Shown here one piece after another: positions 32,360 to 40,367 of a stretch of DNA of 64,000 nt (positions are counted from its first letter, which is position 1; each line of letters begins with the position of its first letter). Location of the stretch: positions 1-64,000 of the forward strand of contig NZ_VTHB01000003.1 of NCBI RefSeq assembly GCF_009729205.1, in the 5' to 3' direction. Under the pieces are notes generated by a model, which did no database searches, had not been told where the DNA came from, and saw nothing but the letters and a program-made list of their open reading frames with translations. The position numbers and the translations under genes are program-made. Source of the stretch: Mycobacteroides sp. CBMA 271. Its GTDB lineage: Bacteria > Actinomycetota > Actinomycetes > Mycobacteriales > Mycobacteriaceae.

Positions 32360-33205
32360 CTATTGGTTGGCGCAGGTCACCCATCTATTACTGATCCGTG
32401 CGAACCCGGCGGTGCCGGTTTTGCTCTCAGTCTTCCCTCCGGCCGTCGCCGTGATCGTTACCCGCGACGAGGCGGTATCGCCATCGACGACCGACTTCTC
32501 GACCTTGTCCACGCTGACCTTCAGATCATCGGGCTGCCCCTCAAGATCCGCTTCGGTGATCTTCACGCAGGACAGCGCGTTGAGCACGTCGAGGTTCTTG
32601 GCACCGAGCGCGGCGTAGAACGCCTTGAGCACGTTCGTCAGCTCATACTCCTCGTCCTTGGTCGCCGGACGCGGCGCCGAGGTAGTGGTGGGGCCTGGCA
32701 CCGAGATGCTGGTGGTGGTCCCGGTCGTCGAGGTGGAGGTGGAGCTGCCTGTGGTGGTCGAACTGGTGCTGACGCTGGTCGTCGAGGCGACGCTGCTGGT
32801 TGTCGTCGTAGTCCGCGAGCGGGTGGTGGTCGTCGTACTGGTACTGGTCGCCGCGGGGTTCACCAGAGGAACGCCAAGCTTCACGGTGGGCCGTGACTGC
32901 GGCGCATCCTCGATCGTCCGGTTGTTCTCCACCCACAGGCCCGCGGCGACCGCTGTCACCGCGGCGAGGCAGACCGCCAGCACGCCGATGACGATCTTGG
33001 TGGCATGTCTGGCGACAAACTTGCGGCTTGGAGTGGGCTCCGCGGCAACGGCTGCCTCCAGCTCGTAGTCGACCTCTTCGACTTCCCCCTCGTCTTTCGA
33101 AGCGGGTTCGCCAGGTCGGCCGTCCTTGCTGGAAACGTCCTTGCCCGCGCCCTCGGGTGCGTTCGTACCGTCGTCCTTGGCATCGGGCTTATCTTCGTTG
33201 CTCAA
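32360..33205 (-). CDS. Membrane-anchored protein with Thr/Ser-rich stalk and NTF2-like domain
   Basis: The 281-residue protein (Rv0947c position) has a charged cytoplasmic N-terminus (1-65) and one membrane helix (about 71-90, IVIGVLAVCLAAVTAVAAGL). An almost pure Thr/Ser stalk (about 118-165) leads to a domain of about 100 residues with YELTNVLKAFYAALGAKNLDVLNALSC and ISNRWVTCANQ. The two Cys may pair. The fold resembles the small alpha/beta domains of DUF4878 or NTF2-like Mce-associated proteins. The stalk may be O-mannosylated, as is common for mycobacterial Thr-rich exported segments. The function is unknown. Confidence 0.82.
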   Translation of the reverse strand: MSNEDKPDAKDDGTNAPEGAGKDVSSKDGRPGEPASKDEGEVEEVDYELEAAVAAEPTPSRKFVARHATKIVIGVLAVCLAAVTAVAAGLWVENNRTIEDAPQSRPTVKLGVPLVNPAATSTSTTTTTRSRTTTTTSSVASTTSVSTSSTTTGSSTSTSTTGTTTSISVPGPTTTSAPRPATKDEEYELTNVLKAFYAALGAKNLDVLNALSCVKITEADLEGQPDDLKVSVDKVEKSVVDGDTASSRVTITATAGGKTESKTGTAGFARISNRWVTCANQ

Positions 33206-33249
33206 CGGATCCCTCCCTCATCGGCATTCCCCACCGGTGTTCGGCCGGA

Positions 33250-33552
33250 TTAGTGTCCCAATCTGCCGCGGCCCAGGCGCAGCAGCAGCATTGCGAGAGT
33301 ATGGCCTTCTTGGCCCAATTCGCTGAAGCGTTGGAGAACTTTCATTTCGCGGCTGTGCACCAGGCGGGGGCCACCGGAGGCCATCCGCGCCCTGCCGATC
33401 GACTGGGACACCTCGGTGCGACGCTTGATCGCGGCGAGGATCTCGGCATCGAGGCGATCGATTTCCTTGCGCAGCTCATCGATGTCGGGGCTTGGATCCT
33501 CGGCCCTGGCAGCGTCGCCTTTGCCGGCGTTCTCGGTCATTTGAGTAGTCAT
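33250..33552 (-). CDS. AroQ-type chorismate mutase (intracellular, RLGRGRLGH type)
   Basis: Converts chorismate to prephenate for Phe/Tyr synthesis. The 100-residue helical protein has ELRKEIDRLDAEILAAIKRR, RMASGGPRLVHSREMKV and the C-terminus LLLRLGRGRLGH, nearly as recalled for M. tuberculosis Rv0948c. That enzyme is weakly active alone and is activated by DAHP synthase through its C-terminal tail; conservation of the tail implies the same control. The start MTTQMTENA leaves a short disordered N-terminus. Confidence 0.95.
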   Translation of the reverse strand: MTTQMTENAGKGDAARAEDPSPDIDELRKEIDRLDAEILAAIKRRTEVSQSIGRARMASGGPRLVHSREMKVLQRFSELGQEGHTLAMLLLRLGRGRLGH

Positions 33553-33621
33553 TCTTTCTCACACTTTCTCTTGGAGCGGTTCGCCCCGCATGCCACCCCG
33601 GAATCCGGCCTCTCAAGAGAT

Positions 33622-33655
33622 GAGCCCCGTAGTCCGGTAGCGGACTGCGGGGCTC
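33622..33655. other. Stable hairpin in the uvrD1/chorismate-mutase divergent region
   Basis: GAGCCCCGTAGTCCG and CGGACTGCGGGGCTC pair over 15 positions with one G-T pair and a four-base loop. No T run follows on either strand. A second nested palindrome, ACGGG...CGGA-G-TCCG...CCCGT at about 33674-33698, is followed by seven As. The region lies between divergent starts, so these are leader or promoter structures rather than gene-end terminators. Confidence 0.6.
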
Positions 33656-33780
33656 GTGAATCGGCTAGACCACGGGCACCGGAGTCCGATACCCGTAAAA
33701 AAATCGCCAGCCGTGGTTGAGCACGTCGTTGATTGTAGCTGACGTGTGTTGTCCCTCGTCAGCGGTAAGTTGGACCGGTC

Positions 33781-36195
33781 ATGGCGAATCTTTCTGAACC
33801 AGCACTTTTTGACATGCCTTCCGGCTCCTCATCCTCTAGCGATGCGTTGCTTGACGGCCTGAACCCGCAGCAGCGGGCCGCCGTCGCGCATCAGGGGTCG
33901 CCGCTGCTGATCGTGGCGGGTGCCGGGTCGGGGAAGACGGCGGTGCTGACCCGCCGGATTGCCTACCTGTTGGCCGAGCGGGACGTCAGCCCGGGACAGA
34001 TCCTGGCCATCACCTTCACCAACAAGGCCGCTGCCGAGATGCGCGAGCGGGTCGGTGCGATCGTCGCGAATCGTGTGTCATCGATGTGGGTGTCGACGTT
34101 CCACTCCAGCTGCGTGCGCATCCTGCGGAACCAGGCCTCACTGCTGCCCGGGCTGAACTCCAGCTTCTCGATCTATGACGCCGACGACTCCCGGCGGCTG
34201 CTGCAGATGATCGGCCGCGATATGGGCCTGGACATGAAGCGCTACTCGCCGCGGCTGCTCGCCACCGCGATCTCCAACCTGAAGAACGAGCTCATCTCGC
34301 CCGAGCAGGCGGTGGCCAATCTCAGCGTGGATGCACGATCGGAAGGAGAGCTGCACGGGGATCTCCCCAAAATTGCCGCCGACGTGTACAACGAGTACCA
34401 GCGGCGGCTGCGCGCGGCCAATGCCCTTGACTTCGACGACCTCATCGGTGAGACCGTGGCTGTGCTGCAACAGTTTCCGCAGATCGCGCAGTTCTACCGC
34501 CGCAAGTTCCGGCACATTCTGGTCGATGAGTACCAAGACACCAACCATGCGCAGTATGTGCTGGTGCGGGAACTCGCCGGTGCACATACCGAAGACCCCG
34601 ACAGTCCGCCCCCCGCCGAGTTGTGCGTCGTCGGTGACGCGGACCAGTCCATCTATGCGTTCCGCGGTGCCACCATCCGCAACATCGAGGAATTCGAGCG
34701 CGACTACCCGAACGCGAAAACCATTCTGCTGGAACAGAACTATCGGTCCACGCAGAACATACTGAGCGCCGCCAATGCCGTCATCGCCAAAAATGCGAAC
34801 CGCCGCGAGAAGCGGCTGTGGACCGATTCCGGTGAGGGCGAGCTGATCGTCGGATACGTCGCGGACAACGAGCACGACGAGGCGTCGTTCATCGCGAGGG
34901 AGATCGACGGGCTCTTCGATCGCAGCGACGCCAACTACGGTGATGTCGCTGTGTTTTACCGCACCAACAACAACTCCCGGTCGGTGGAAGAAATATTCAT
35001 TCGATCCGGTATCCCCTACAAAGTCGTTGGGGGAGTGCGGTTCTACGAGCGCAAGGAAATCCGCGATATCGTCGCCTACCTGCGGGTGCTGACCAACCCG
35101 GGCGACGCGGTGAGCCTGCGCCGGATCCTCAATACCCCGCGTCGCGGCATCGGGGACCGGGCCGAAGCGTGTGTTGCCGTGCATGCGGAGACCGCCGGCA
35201 TCGGTTTCGGTGAGTCGCTTGCGGATGCTGCCGCCGGCAAGGTGGCGATGCTGAACTCTCGCTCGGAGAAGGCAATTGCTGCCTTCATGGACATGCTCGA
35301 CAAGATCCGTGCCACGCTGCGCACCGACCCGGGGGCATTGCCCGACATCGGTGACGTGGTGGAGGCGGTGCTCAACCACACCGGATACCGCTATGAGTTG
35401 GAGAACAGTAGCGACCCGCAGGAATTGGCACGTCTCGATAACCTCAACGAATTAGTCAGCGTCGCACACGAATTCAGTGCCGACGCGGCCAATGCCCAGG
35501 CCGCGGGGCAAGATCTTCCGGTCGACGACGAGGATGTCGGTGCGCCTCCGGGAAGCCTTGAGGCGTTCCTGGAGCGGGTGTCGCTGGTCGCCGATGCCGA
35601 CGAGCTTCCCGAATCCACCGCCGGAGTGGTCACCCTGATGACGCTGCACACGGCCAAGGGGCTGGAGTTCCCGGTGGTGTTCGTCACCGGCTGGGAGGAC
35701 GGCATGTTCCCGCATATGCGGGCCCTGGGCGATCCGGTGGAGCTGGCCGAGGAACGACGGCTCGCGTACGTCGGGATCACTCGGGCGCGTCAGCGCCTGT
35801 ATCTGAGCCGGGCCAAGGTGCGTTCATCGTGGGGGCAGCCCATGATGAACCCGGAATCGCGTTTCCTGCAAGAGATTCCGCAGGAACTCATCGACTGGCG
35901 CCGCACCGATCCGATACCAGGACGCATCGCGACCGGCGCGGGAAGCTACGGCGGTGGAGGCTACGGGGCCAGCGGGGCGCGCGGCGGCGGAACCTCGATG
36001 GGTGCCCCCTCCAAGAAGCGCACCAAGCCGCTGCTGGTCCTGGAACCCGGCGATCGCGTGAGCCACGACAAGTACGGGCTGGGCCGGGTCATGGAGGTCA
36101 CCGGGAACGGTGAGGCCGCCACCTCGCTGATCGACTTCGGCAGCGATGGACGCGTCAAGCTGATGCACAACTTCGCGCCCGTGCAAAAGCTCTGA
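33781..36195 (+). CDS. uvrD1: ATP-dependent DNA helicase UvrD1/PcrA
   Basis: A superfamily 1A 3'-5' helicase in nucleotide-excision repair and Ku-stimulated DNA unwinding. Of 804 residues, visible motifs are Q-motif GLNPQQRAAV, Walker A AGAGSGKT, ITFTNKAAAEM, Walker B DEYQDTNHAQY, GDADQSIYAFRGA, QNYRSTQNIL, and the C-terminal VTLMTLHTAKGLEF. The C-terminus ends in a Tudor-like fold (GDRVSHDKYGLGRVMEV) that contacts RNA polymerase. A Gly-rich linker precedes it. M. tuberculosis has the same gene here (Rv0949). Confidence 0.97.
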   Translation: MANLSEPALFDMPSGSSSSSDALLDGLNPQQRAAVAHQGSPLLIVAGAGSGKTAVLTRRIAYLLAERDVSPGQILAITFTNKAAAEMRERVGAIVANRVSSMWVSTFHSSCVRILRNQASLLPGLNSSFSIYDADDSRRLLQMIGRDMGLDMKRYSPRLLATAISNLKNELISPEQAVANLSVDARSEGELHGDLPKIAADVYNEYQRRLRAANALDFDDLIGETVAVLQQFPQIAQFYRRKFRHILVDEYQDTNHAQYVLVRELAGAHTEDPDSPPPAELCVVGDADQSIYAFRGATIRNIEEFERDYPNAKTILLEQNYRSTQNILSAANAVIAKNANRREKRLWTDSGEGELIVGYVADNEHDEASFIAREIDGLFDRSDANYGDVAVFYRTNNNSRSVEEIFIRSGIPYKVVGGVRFYERKEIRDIVAYLRVLTNPGDAVSLRRILNTPRRGIGDRAEACVAVHAETAGIGFGESLADAAAGKVAMLNSRSEKAIAAFMDMLDKIRATLRTDPGALPDIGDVVEAVLNHTGYRYELENSSDPQELARLDNLNELVSVAHEFSADAANAQAAGQDLPVDDEDVGAPPGSLEAFLERVSLVADADELPESTAGVVTLMTLHTAKGLEFPVVFVTGWEDGMFPHMRALGDPVELAEERRLAYVGITRARQRLYLSRAKVRSSWGQPMMNPESRFLQEIPQELIDWRRTDPIPGRIATGAGSYGGGGYGASGARGGGTSMGAPSKKRTKPLLVLEPGDRVSHDKYGLGRVMEVTGNGEAATSLIDFGSDGRVKLMHNFAPVQKL

Positions 36196-36335
36196 TACGC
36201 ATGCCCAGCTGTAGCTCGGCGCCGGAGCTTCATGCGCGAACCGCAGTTCGCCATGCGAATGCGGTGGCAGGTGGGAAGAACTAGCCTTCACCTCGATGCG
36301 AAGTGTATTACGCCCGAACGGCACTGCGATGTGCA

Positions 36336-36397
36336 CCGAGTGTGAGCGTCAGGGCACGAAAAACGCCGAGTGTGCGCACTGGCGCTCACACTCGGCG
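36336..36397. repeat. Intergenic palindromic repeat, copy A
   Basis: A composite element of about 62 bp: CCGAGTGTGAGCG, then CGAAAAACG, then a hairpin CGCCGAGTGTG ... GCTCACACTCGGCG. It is the same unit as copies B and D, with a variant in copy C. It lies downstream of uvrD1. Confidence 0.85.
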
Positions 36398-36454
36398 TTA
36401 ATCGAAGCGAATTAGTCGCGAAGCGGCTGAAGGTGATGCCCTTGTTGGCCAACC
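36338..36454 (-). pseudogene. Duplicated 3' end of the M23 peptidase gene plus its downstream repeat
   Basis: These 117 bp match the 118 bp at 38831-38948 with two substitutions and one single-base deletion. The segment carries the last codons of the M23 peptidase (LANKGITFSRF) and the palindromic repeat after it. Here the deletion shifts the stop, and the fragment is joined to unrelated sequence, so it is a broken remnant. The rest of the roughly 490-bp gap between uvrD1 and the next gene shows no convincing gene. A 114-codon minus-strand frame crosses it but borrows this fragment. Confidence 0.8.
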
Positions 36455-36686
36455 CCTCGACGGCCAACAGGGACACCTCAAAGGGGCGCGAACCCATCTC
36501 TGATCGGCAATCAGGGCAATTACCCGCGGTCGCCACCGTCCCGTGTCGACCTCTCCAGGTTTGCCCGTTGCTTTGACCTCGACGGAAATCTTCCGATTCG
36601 GTCGAAGTCTGCGCGAACTCGAATTCGCACACAGCTAAGTAACCATCCCGTCCAATTGGTCGTCAAGAGGTGGGAAGGCGTACTTT

Positions 36687-37388
36687 TTGTACGTGTCCAA
36701 CGCTAATTTGCTCGGGTCTCTGGTGAAGGCTGCACGAGAACGCGCGGGTCTTACCCAGCTGGCGCTGGCGAGCGTGACCGGTTACAGCGAAGCGTGGGTG
36801 CAGAAGATCGAAGCTGGGACGCGGGTCCCCGGGGTGAAGGTGCTCGCCGCATTGGCCTCGGCTCTCGAATTGTCACCGTGGGAAACCCAATATCTGCACC
36901 GGTTAGGCGGCAGGGCGATGGTGGACACTGCAACGCTGCCGACCAACGTCGAGGTCTACTTGGCATCGCTCATGCCGCACGCGGCAGCATGGATAACCCC
37001 GGGCTGGACCATCGTTGGTTCCAACGAGAAGTTCCAGCAGTACTTCCCCGGCGTGTGGATGGCCCCCAACTTCATCCATTGGCACTATCACTCGGTGAGG
37101 TCGCGCAATGTGATCCCCAATTGGGAACAATCCTCACAGTGGTGCATCGGTCGGCTGAAATGGAGCCTTGCGGCCAGCCCCGACCATCCTGACTTGAAAC
37201 GAATCGTCAACTCGCTCATGCCGATCACGGTCTTTCAGGAGCAGTGGAAGCAACCCATCCCAACCGATCCGGAAACTCGGCCGTGGGTTCTGAACGACGT
37301 GGACGGGACGGTGCGCACGTTGGACATGCGGGCGTGGCACACCCCGCAGTCCAGTGGGTCTCTCTTGTTAGGCGTTGGTCTTAGTTAG
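36687..37388 (+). CDS. XRE-family regulator with MmyB-like ligand domain (divergent)
   Basis: The 233-residue protein has a helix-turn-helix (about 13-65; LTQLALASVTGYSEAWVQKI) and a C-terminal domain of about 150 residues. That domain contains WITPGWTIVGSNEKFQQYFPG, which resembles the PAS-like ligand pocket of MmyB regulators. The TTG start has GGGAAGG eight bases upstream; GTG two codons later is the alternative. Its end overlaps the convergent alpha/beta-hydrolase gene by 21 bases. Both sit on the segment inserted between uvrD1 and the M23 gene, so they may be functionally linked. Confidence 0.82.
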   Translation: MYVSNANLLGSLVKAARERAGLTQLALASVTGYSEAWVQKIEAGTRVPGVKVLAALASALELSPWETQYLHRLGGRAMVDTATLPTNVEVYLASLMPHAAAWITPGWTIVGSNEKFQQYFPGVWMAPNFIHWHYHSVRSRNVIPNWEQSSQWCIGRLKWSLAASPDHPDLKRIVNSLMPITVFQEQWKQPIPTDPETRPWVLNDVDGTVRTLDMRAWHTPQSSGSLLLGVGLS

Positions 37389-38162
37389 CCAGGCTGTCAC
37401 GTGCTCGGCGACGCGGGGGTTGAATGCCACGCTGATCGTCTGCCGCTCGCCGTCGATAGTTTCGAAAACTGTTTCACCGCCGAGATTTTCAGCGACGGTC
37501 TTGCCTAACTGAATGGGCACGAAGAAGTCTTCAGTACCGTGGAGAACCAAGGCTGGGGCGACGATCGAACCTAGCTGGGCCACGAAGTCGGTGCGGTTGG
37601 CGAGTGCGTTGGAAGCCTCGCGGTAGTGCTTCCAGTCGGAGCGCTGCCAGCGTTCGAGCAGGGCGTCGGCGTCTTTTTGCGTTCCAGTGGCGAACTGGGC
37701 GACTAGCCCATATACCGCGGGGTCGGGGCCGTTTGTGCACCAAATGTCCATGGCGGCCTCTAATGCGGCGTTTTCTGAGGCATCCGGGGCCGCGGCGGTG
37801 GAACCGAGCAGCACCAGACCCTTGATCCGCGCTGGTGCTGCTAGGGCGGTACGCAACGCCAGTACCGCGCCCTGCCCCTCCCCGAGGAACGTAAATGATT
37901 GCACGCCAAGGTGGTCCATTAATCCGACGGCGTCGCCGACCATATCTTCGATCATGTACGGGTTCTTGTCGTAGACCGTCTGACCGTGGCCGCGCAGATC
38001 GAAGGTCACCACTCGAAAGCCCGCTTCGCTGATGCGCTTGGTCAACTCCTCGAGCGACACCGTGTCCATCAACGTTGCGTGGGTGCCCAGCACTACGGGA
38101 AGGTCATGCTCGCCGGTGTCGGTATAGAAGATGCTCTGGCCGTTGAGCTCAACATGTGGCAT
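37368..38162 (-). CDS. Alpha/beta-hydrolase fold protein lacking catalytic Ser and His
   Basis: The 264-residue protein has the clear fold pattern of alpha/beta-hydrolases: RVVTFDLRGHGQT (50-62), then a nucleophile-elbow-like LGEGQGAVLALR. The elbow consensus G-X-Ser-X-G is here G-E-G-Q-G (94-98), so the nucleophile position is Gly96. The segment that usually carries the catalytic His reads DGERQTISVAFNPRVAEHV, with no His at the usual GAGH site. The acid region HGTEDFFVPIQ is kept. Hydrolysis by the normal triad is therefore unlikely. A ligand-binding role, as in hydrolase-derived receptors, or cofactor-free oxygenase-type chemistry is possible. Confidence 0.85.
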   Translation of the reverse strand: MPHVELNGQSIFYTDTGEHDLPVVLGTHATLMDTVSLEELTKRISEAGFRVVTFDLRGHGQTVYDKNPYMIEDMVGDAVGLMDHLGVQSFTFLGEGQGAVLALRTALAAPARIKGLVLLGSTAAAPDASENAALEAAMDIWCTNGPDPAVYGLVAQFATGTQKDADALLERWQRSDWKHYREASNALANRTDFVAQLGSIVAPALVLHGTEDFFVPIQLGKTVAENLGGETVFETIDGERQTISVAFNPRVAEHVTAWLTKTNA

Positions 38163-38233
38163 GCGACGAGCCTACGGCCCCCGCGAATCTTGATGGTCCG
38201 CCGCCTGATTCGCGCCGGTGCCAAAAGGTCTGA

Positions 38234-38791
38234 CTATCCAAACCTCGTGAAGACGATGCCGCGCTCGGCTAGCCAACCCTGCGGGTCGATGCGCTGAGTG
38301 CCGCCTAACAGCACCTCAAAATGCAGGAGAGGGCCGGTCGTCGAGCCACGCGCACCCATCGTGGCGATCTGATCGCCCGCCAGCACGCGCTGTCCTGTCG
38401 ACACCGTCCACGTATCGACATGGCCGTACACGGTGACGGTGCCGTCCGAGTGTTGGACCTTGACCCAGGTCCCGAAACTCTGGGCGGTGGTGGGTCCGGC
38501 GGCGATCACGACGCCGTCGGCGGCTGCCAGGATCGGGGTACCAATGCTGTTTGCGATGTCGATACCGCCGTGCAGCACACCCCAGCGAACACCGAAGCTG
38601 CCGGTGAACGTGCCGTTGGCCGGCATCACGAAACGTGGACCCACCAGACGCTTCTCGCGATCCGCACGCTCGGAGGCGTACGCCACCTCGTGTGTTGGAC
38701 TGCCCGCGACGATGTCGCTGGTGAGGACCGCGGCTGCCGCGATGACGAGGACGAACGGCGCAGCCTTGTGGAATCCGTCGCGCACGCTCAC
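38234..38791 (-). CDS. M23-family peptidase paralogue, catalytic His replaced
   Basis: The 185-residue exported protein has a membrane/signal segment (10-30, APFVLVIAAAAVL) and a LytM domain (about 55-185). Zinc ligands His74 and Asp78 (HGGIDIA) and His157 are present, as is His124 (YGHVD). In the HxH motif the first His, a catalytic residue in LytM enzymes, is Leu155 (TGPLLHFEV). The neighbour upstream has the intact TGPHLHFEV. It is a tandem paralogue and probably has reduced or no endopeptidase activity; it may bind peptidoglycan or regulate the intact paralogue. Confidence 0.88.
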   Translation of the reverse strand: MSVRDGFHKAAPFVLVIAAAAVLTSDIVAGSPTHEVAYASERADREKRLVGPRFVMPANGTFTGSFGVRWGVLHGGIDIANSIGTPILAAADGVVIAAGPTTAQSFGTWVKVQHSDGTVTVYGHVDTWTVSTGQRVLAGDQIATMGARGSTTGPLLHFEVLLGGTQRIDPQGWLAERGIVFTRFG

Positions 38792-38829
38792 CCCCTCGGA
38801 GGGAAGCTTAGACTCCGCGGCACGGCCAT

Positions 38830-38890
38830 CGAGTGTGAGCGTCAGGGCACGAAAAACGCCGAGTGTGCGCAGTGGCGCTCACACTCGGCG
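38830..38890. repeat. Intergenic palindromic repeat, copy B
   Basis: Almost identical to copy A, including the CGAAAAACG spacer. It sits between the two M23 genes, right after the stop of the intact one, where its hairpin could end that transcript. It is part of the 118-bp segment duplicated at 36338-36454. Confidence 0.85.
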
Positions 38891-38904
38891 TTGATCGAAG
38901 CGAA

Positions 38905-39951
38905 TTAGTCGCCGAAGCGGCTGAAGGTGATGCCCTTGTTGGCCAACCAGCCTTGCGGGTCGATGCGCTGCGAACCGCCCAGCAGCACCTCGAAGTGCAG
39001 GTGCGGCCCGGTGGAGTTACCGCGGTTGCCGATGGTGGCGATGCGATCGCCAGCCATCACGCGCTGGCCCACGGCAACTTCCCAGGTGTTGATGTGGCCG
39101 TACAACGTCACGGTGCCGTCCGAGTGCCGGATCTTCACCCAGGCGCCGTAGCCGGCGGTGGGGCCGGTGGCGATGACGACACCGTCTGCGGCGGCAGAGA
39201 TCGGGGTGCCGATGCTATTGGCAATATCGATACCGCCGTGCAGCGCGCCCCAGCGGTATCCGAAGCCCGAGGTAAAGGTGCCGTTGGCAGGCATCACGAA
39301 GCGGGGGCCGGACAGTCGTTTTTCGCGGTCGGCGCGTTCTGTCGCGAACGCGACACCCTTCGCCAGCTGCTCCTCGGTGATGGACGCGTCGGCGGCCAGC
39401 GGAGCGGAGATCAACTGCGGTCCGTGAGCGGCCATGACGGCCTGGGAGTTACCGAGCGCGAGGCCATGGTGATCCGCGGCCGTCGCGGCGTCGTGCTCAC
39501 CTAGTGCGGTGTACCCGGCGGCGGCAGCCGCACCGGCGGCCATGGCGGCCAGCGCGATGCGCGTCTTGCCGACCTGACCGATCTCGCGGCGGCGGTGTGC
39601 GCCTCCGCTGCTGATCCGGGGCAGCTTGTCGGTGGGGGTATCGCGGGGGTCTCTGGTGCGTGCAGCCGAGGCGGCGAACCAATCGGCGGTCGCCTCGATG
39701 GAGGCGCGGATCCGGTCCGCTTCGTCGGTGTCTTCTACCCAGTCCTGCTCGAGCTGGTCGAGAGCTGTCAGAGATGGAACTTCAGTGTCATTCTCGGGCG
39801 CGTCCTCGTAGACGTCGTAGTCCTCGAGTTCGGGGCGCTCCAGAGCGTCACGAAGGCCGAATTCGTCAATCGGCACGATGTTGGTGATCTCGTTCTCGCT
39901 CGGTGACGCGTCCCGGTCCCCACGCGTGCGTGTCGCTCGATGCTGTGTCAA
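38905..39951 (-). CDS. M23-family peptidoglycan metallopeptidase (Rv0950c-like)
   Basis: The 348-residue single-pass membrane protein has an acidic cytoplasmic N-terminus (1-125, many Asp/Glu) and a membrane helix (about 130-148, ALAAMAAGAAAAAGYTAL). A periplasmic linker precedes a C-terminal LytM domain with all catalytic parts: HGGIDIA, YGHINTW and TGPHLHFEV. It likely cleaves peptide cross-links in the cell wall. The TTG start is the first in frame; a long, structured region lies upstream. Its position between uvrD1 and sucC matches Rv0950c. Confidence 0.92.
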   Translation of the reverse strand: MTQHRATRTRGDRDASPSENEITNIVPIDEFGLRDALERPELEDYDVYEDAPENDTEVPSLTALDQLEQDWVEDTDEADRIRASIEATADWFAASAARTRDPRDTPTDKLPRISSGGAHRRREIGQVGKTRIALAAMAAGAAAAAGYTALGEHDAATAADHHGLALGNSQAVMAAHGPQLISAPLAADASITEEQLAKGVAFATERADREKRLSGPRFVMPANGTFTSGFGYRWGALHGGIDIANSIGTPISAAADGVVIATGPTAGYGAWVKIRHSDGTVTLYGHINTWEVAVGQRVMAGDRIATIGNRGNSTGPHLHFEVLLGGSQRIDPQGWLANKGITFSRFGD

Positions 39952-40367
39952 AACCCTGCCAGTCTTCCGTCGGCGTCACGAACCAGCGTGACCAAAACGT
40001 GATCTAACCCAAGAGAAGGTAACGGTTGGGCAAGGGGAGTCGCAACTCAATGCGTGGATACGCATCTAAAATGTGAGCTGTGTCACGAAGTCGCTGATGG
40101 GACTCCCAAGCCCGGGCATCGTTGCCGAATCTCGCCGGGGCTACCTCACCACAGATCACGGAGATATGGCGACCCCTCGTGACCGAACTGAAACCGGTTG
40201 CAGACGGGATTGAGTCCTAAACCGCACGTCGTGCAGATGGCCAGGTGGTGAATTCGGCCACTTACTCGGAAGTAGTGAGAGGCCCTCGTGTGGCGGTGGC
40301 TACAGTCCGTAGTGCAATCAGCAAGTCGCGGACATTCATAGCCGAATGAAGACAAGGGTTAGCACAT
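39952..40367. other. Non-coding region between M23 gene and sucC, with nested hairpin
   Basis: I see no credible gene in these 416 bp. At 40028-40113 a nested structure is visible. GGG and GGGGAGTC on one side pair with GACTCCC and CCC on the other, enclosing a perfect small hairpin ATGCGT-GGAT-ACGCAT (40050-40065). The divergent promoters for the M23 gene and sucC must lie here. The structure would be in the 5' leader of the M23 transcript if that starts upstream of 40113. A 69-codon minus-strand frame near 40146 has no support. Confidence 0.5.

Noticed and set aside
34138..35379. 413-codon open frame antisense to uvrD1
   Set aside because: It is a GC-rich mirror of a well-supported helicase gene. 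It has no recognisable domain and no ribosome-binding site that would outweigh uvrD1.
36288..36632. 114-codon minus-strand frame between uvrD1 and the XRE gene, containing CPDC and LANKGITFSRF
   Set aside because: The peptidase-like part comes from the duplicated M23 gene end, and the remainder is antisense or repeat sequence. It is better explained as a rearrangement remnant.
39952..40260. c-di-AMP (ydaO-type) riboswitch ahead of the M23 peptidase
   Set aside because: Such switches precede some wall hydrolase genes, but I could not find the consensus blocks (GGGGTGAATC and CCGACAGCTAACC type) on either strand.
40146..40355. 69-codon Cys/His-rich minus-strand frame upstream of sucC
   Set aside because: The Cys and His spacing fits no zinc motif and there is no ribosome-binding site; the region is probably promoter and leader sequence.
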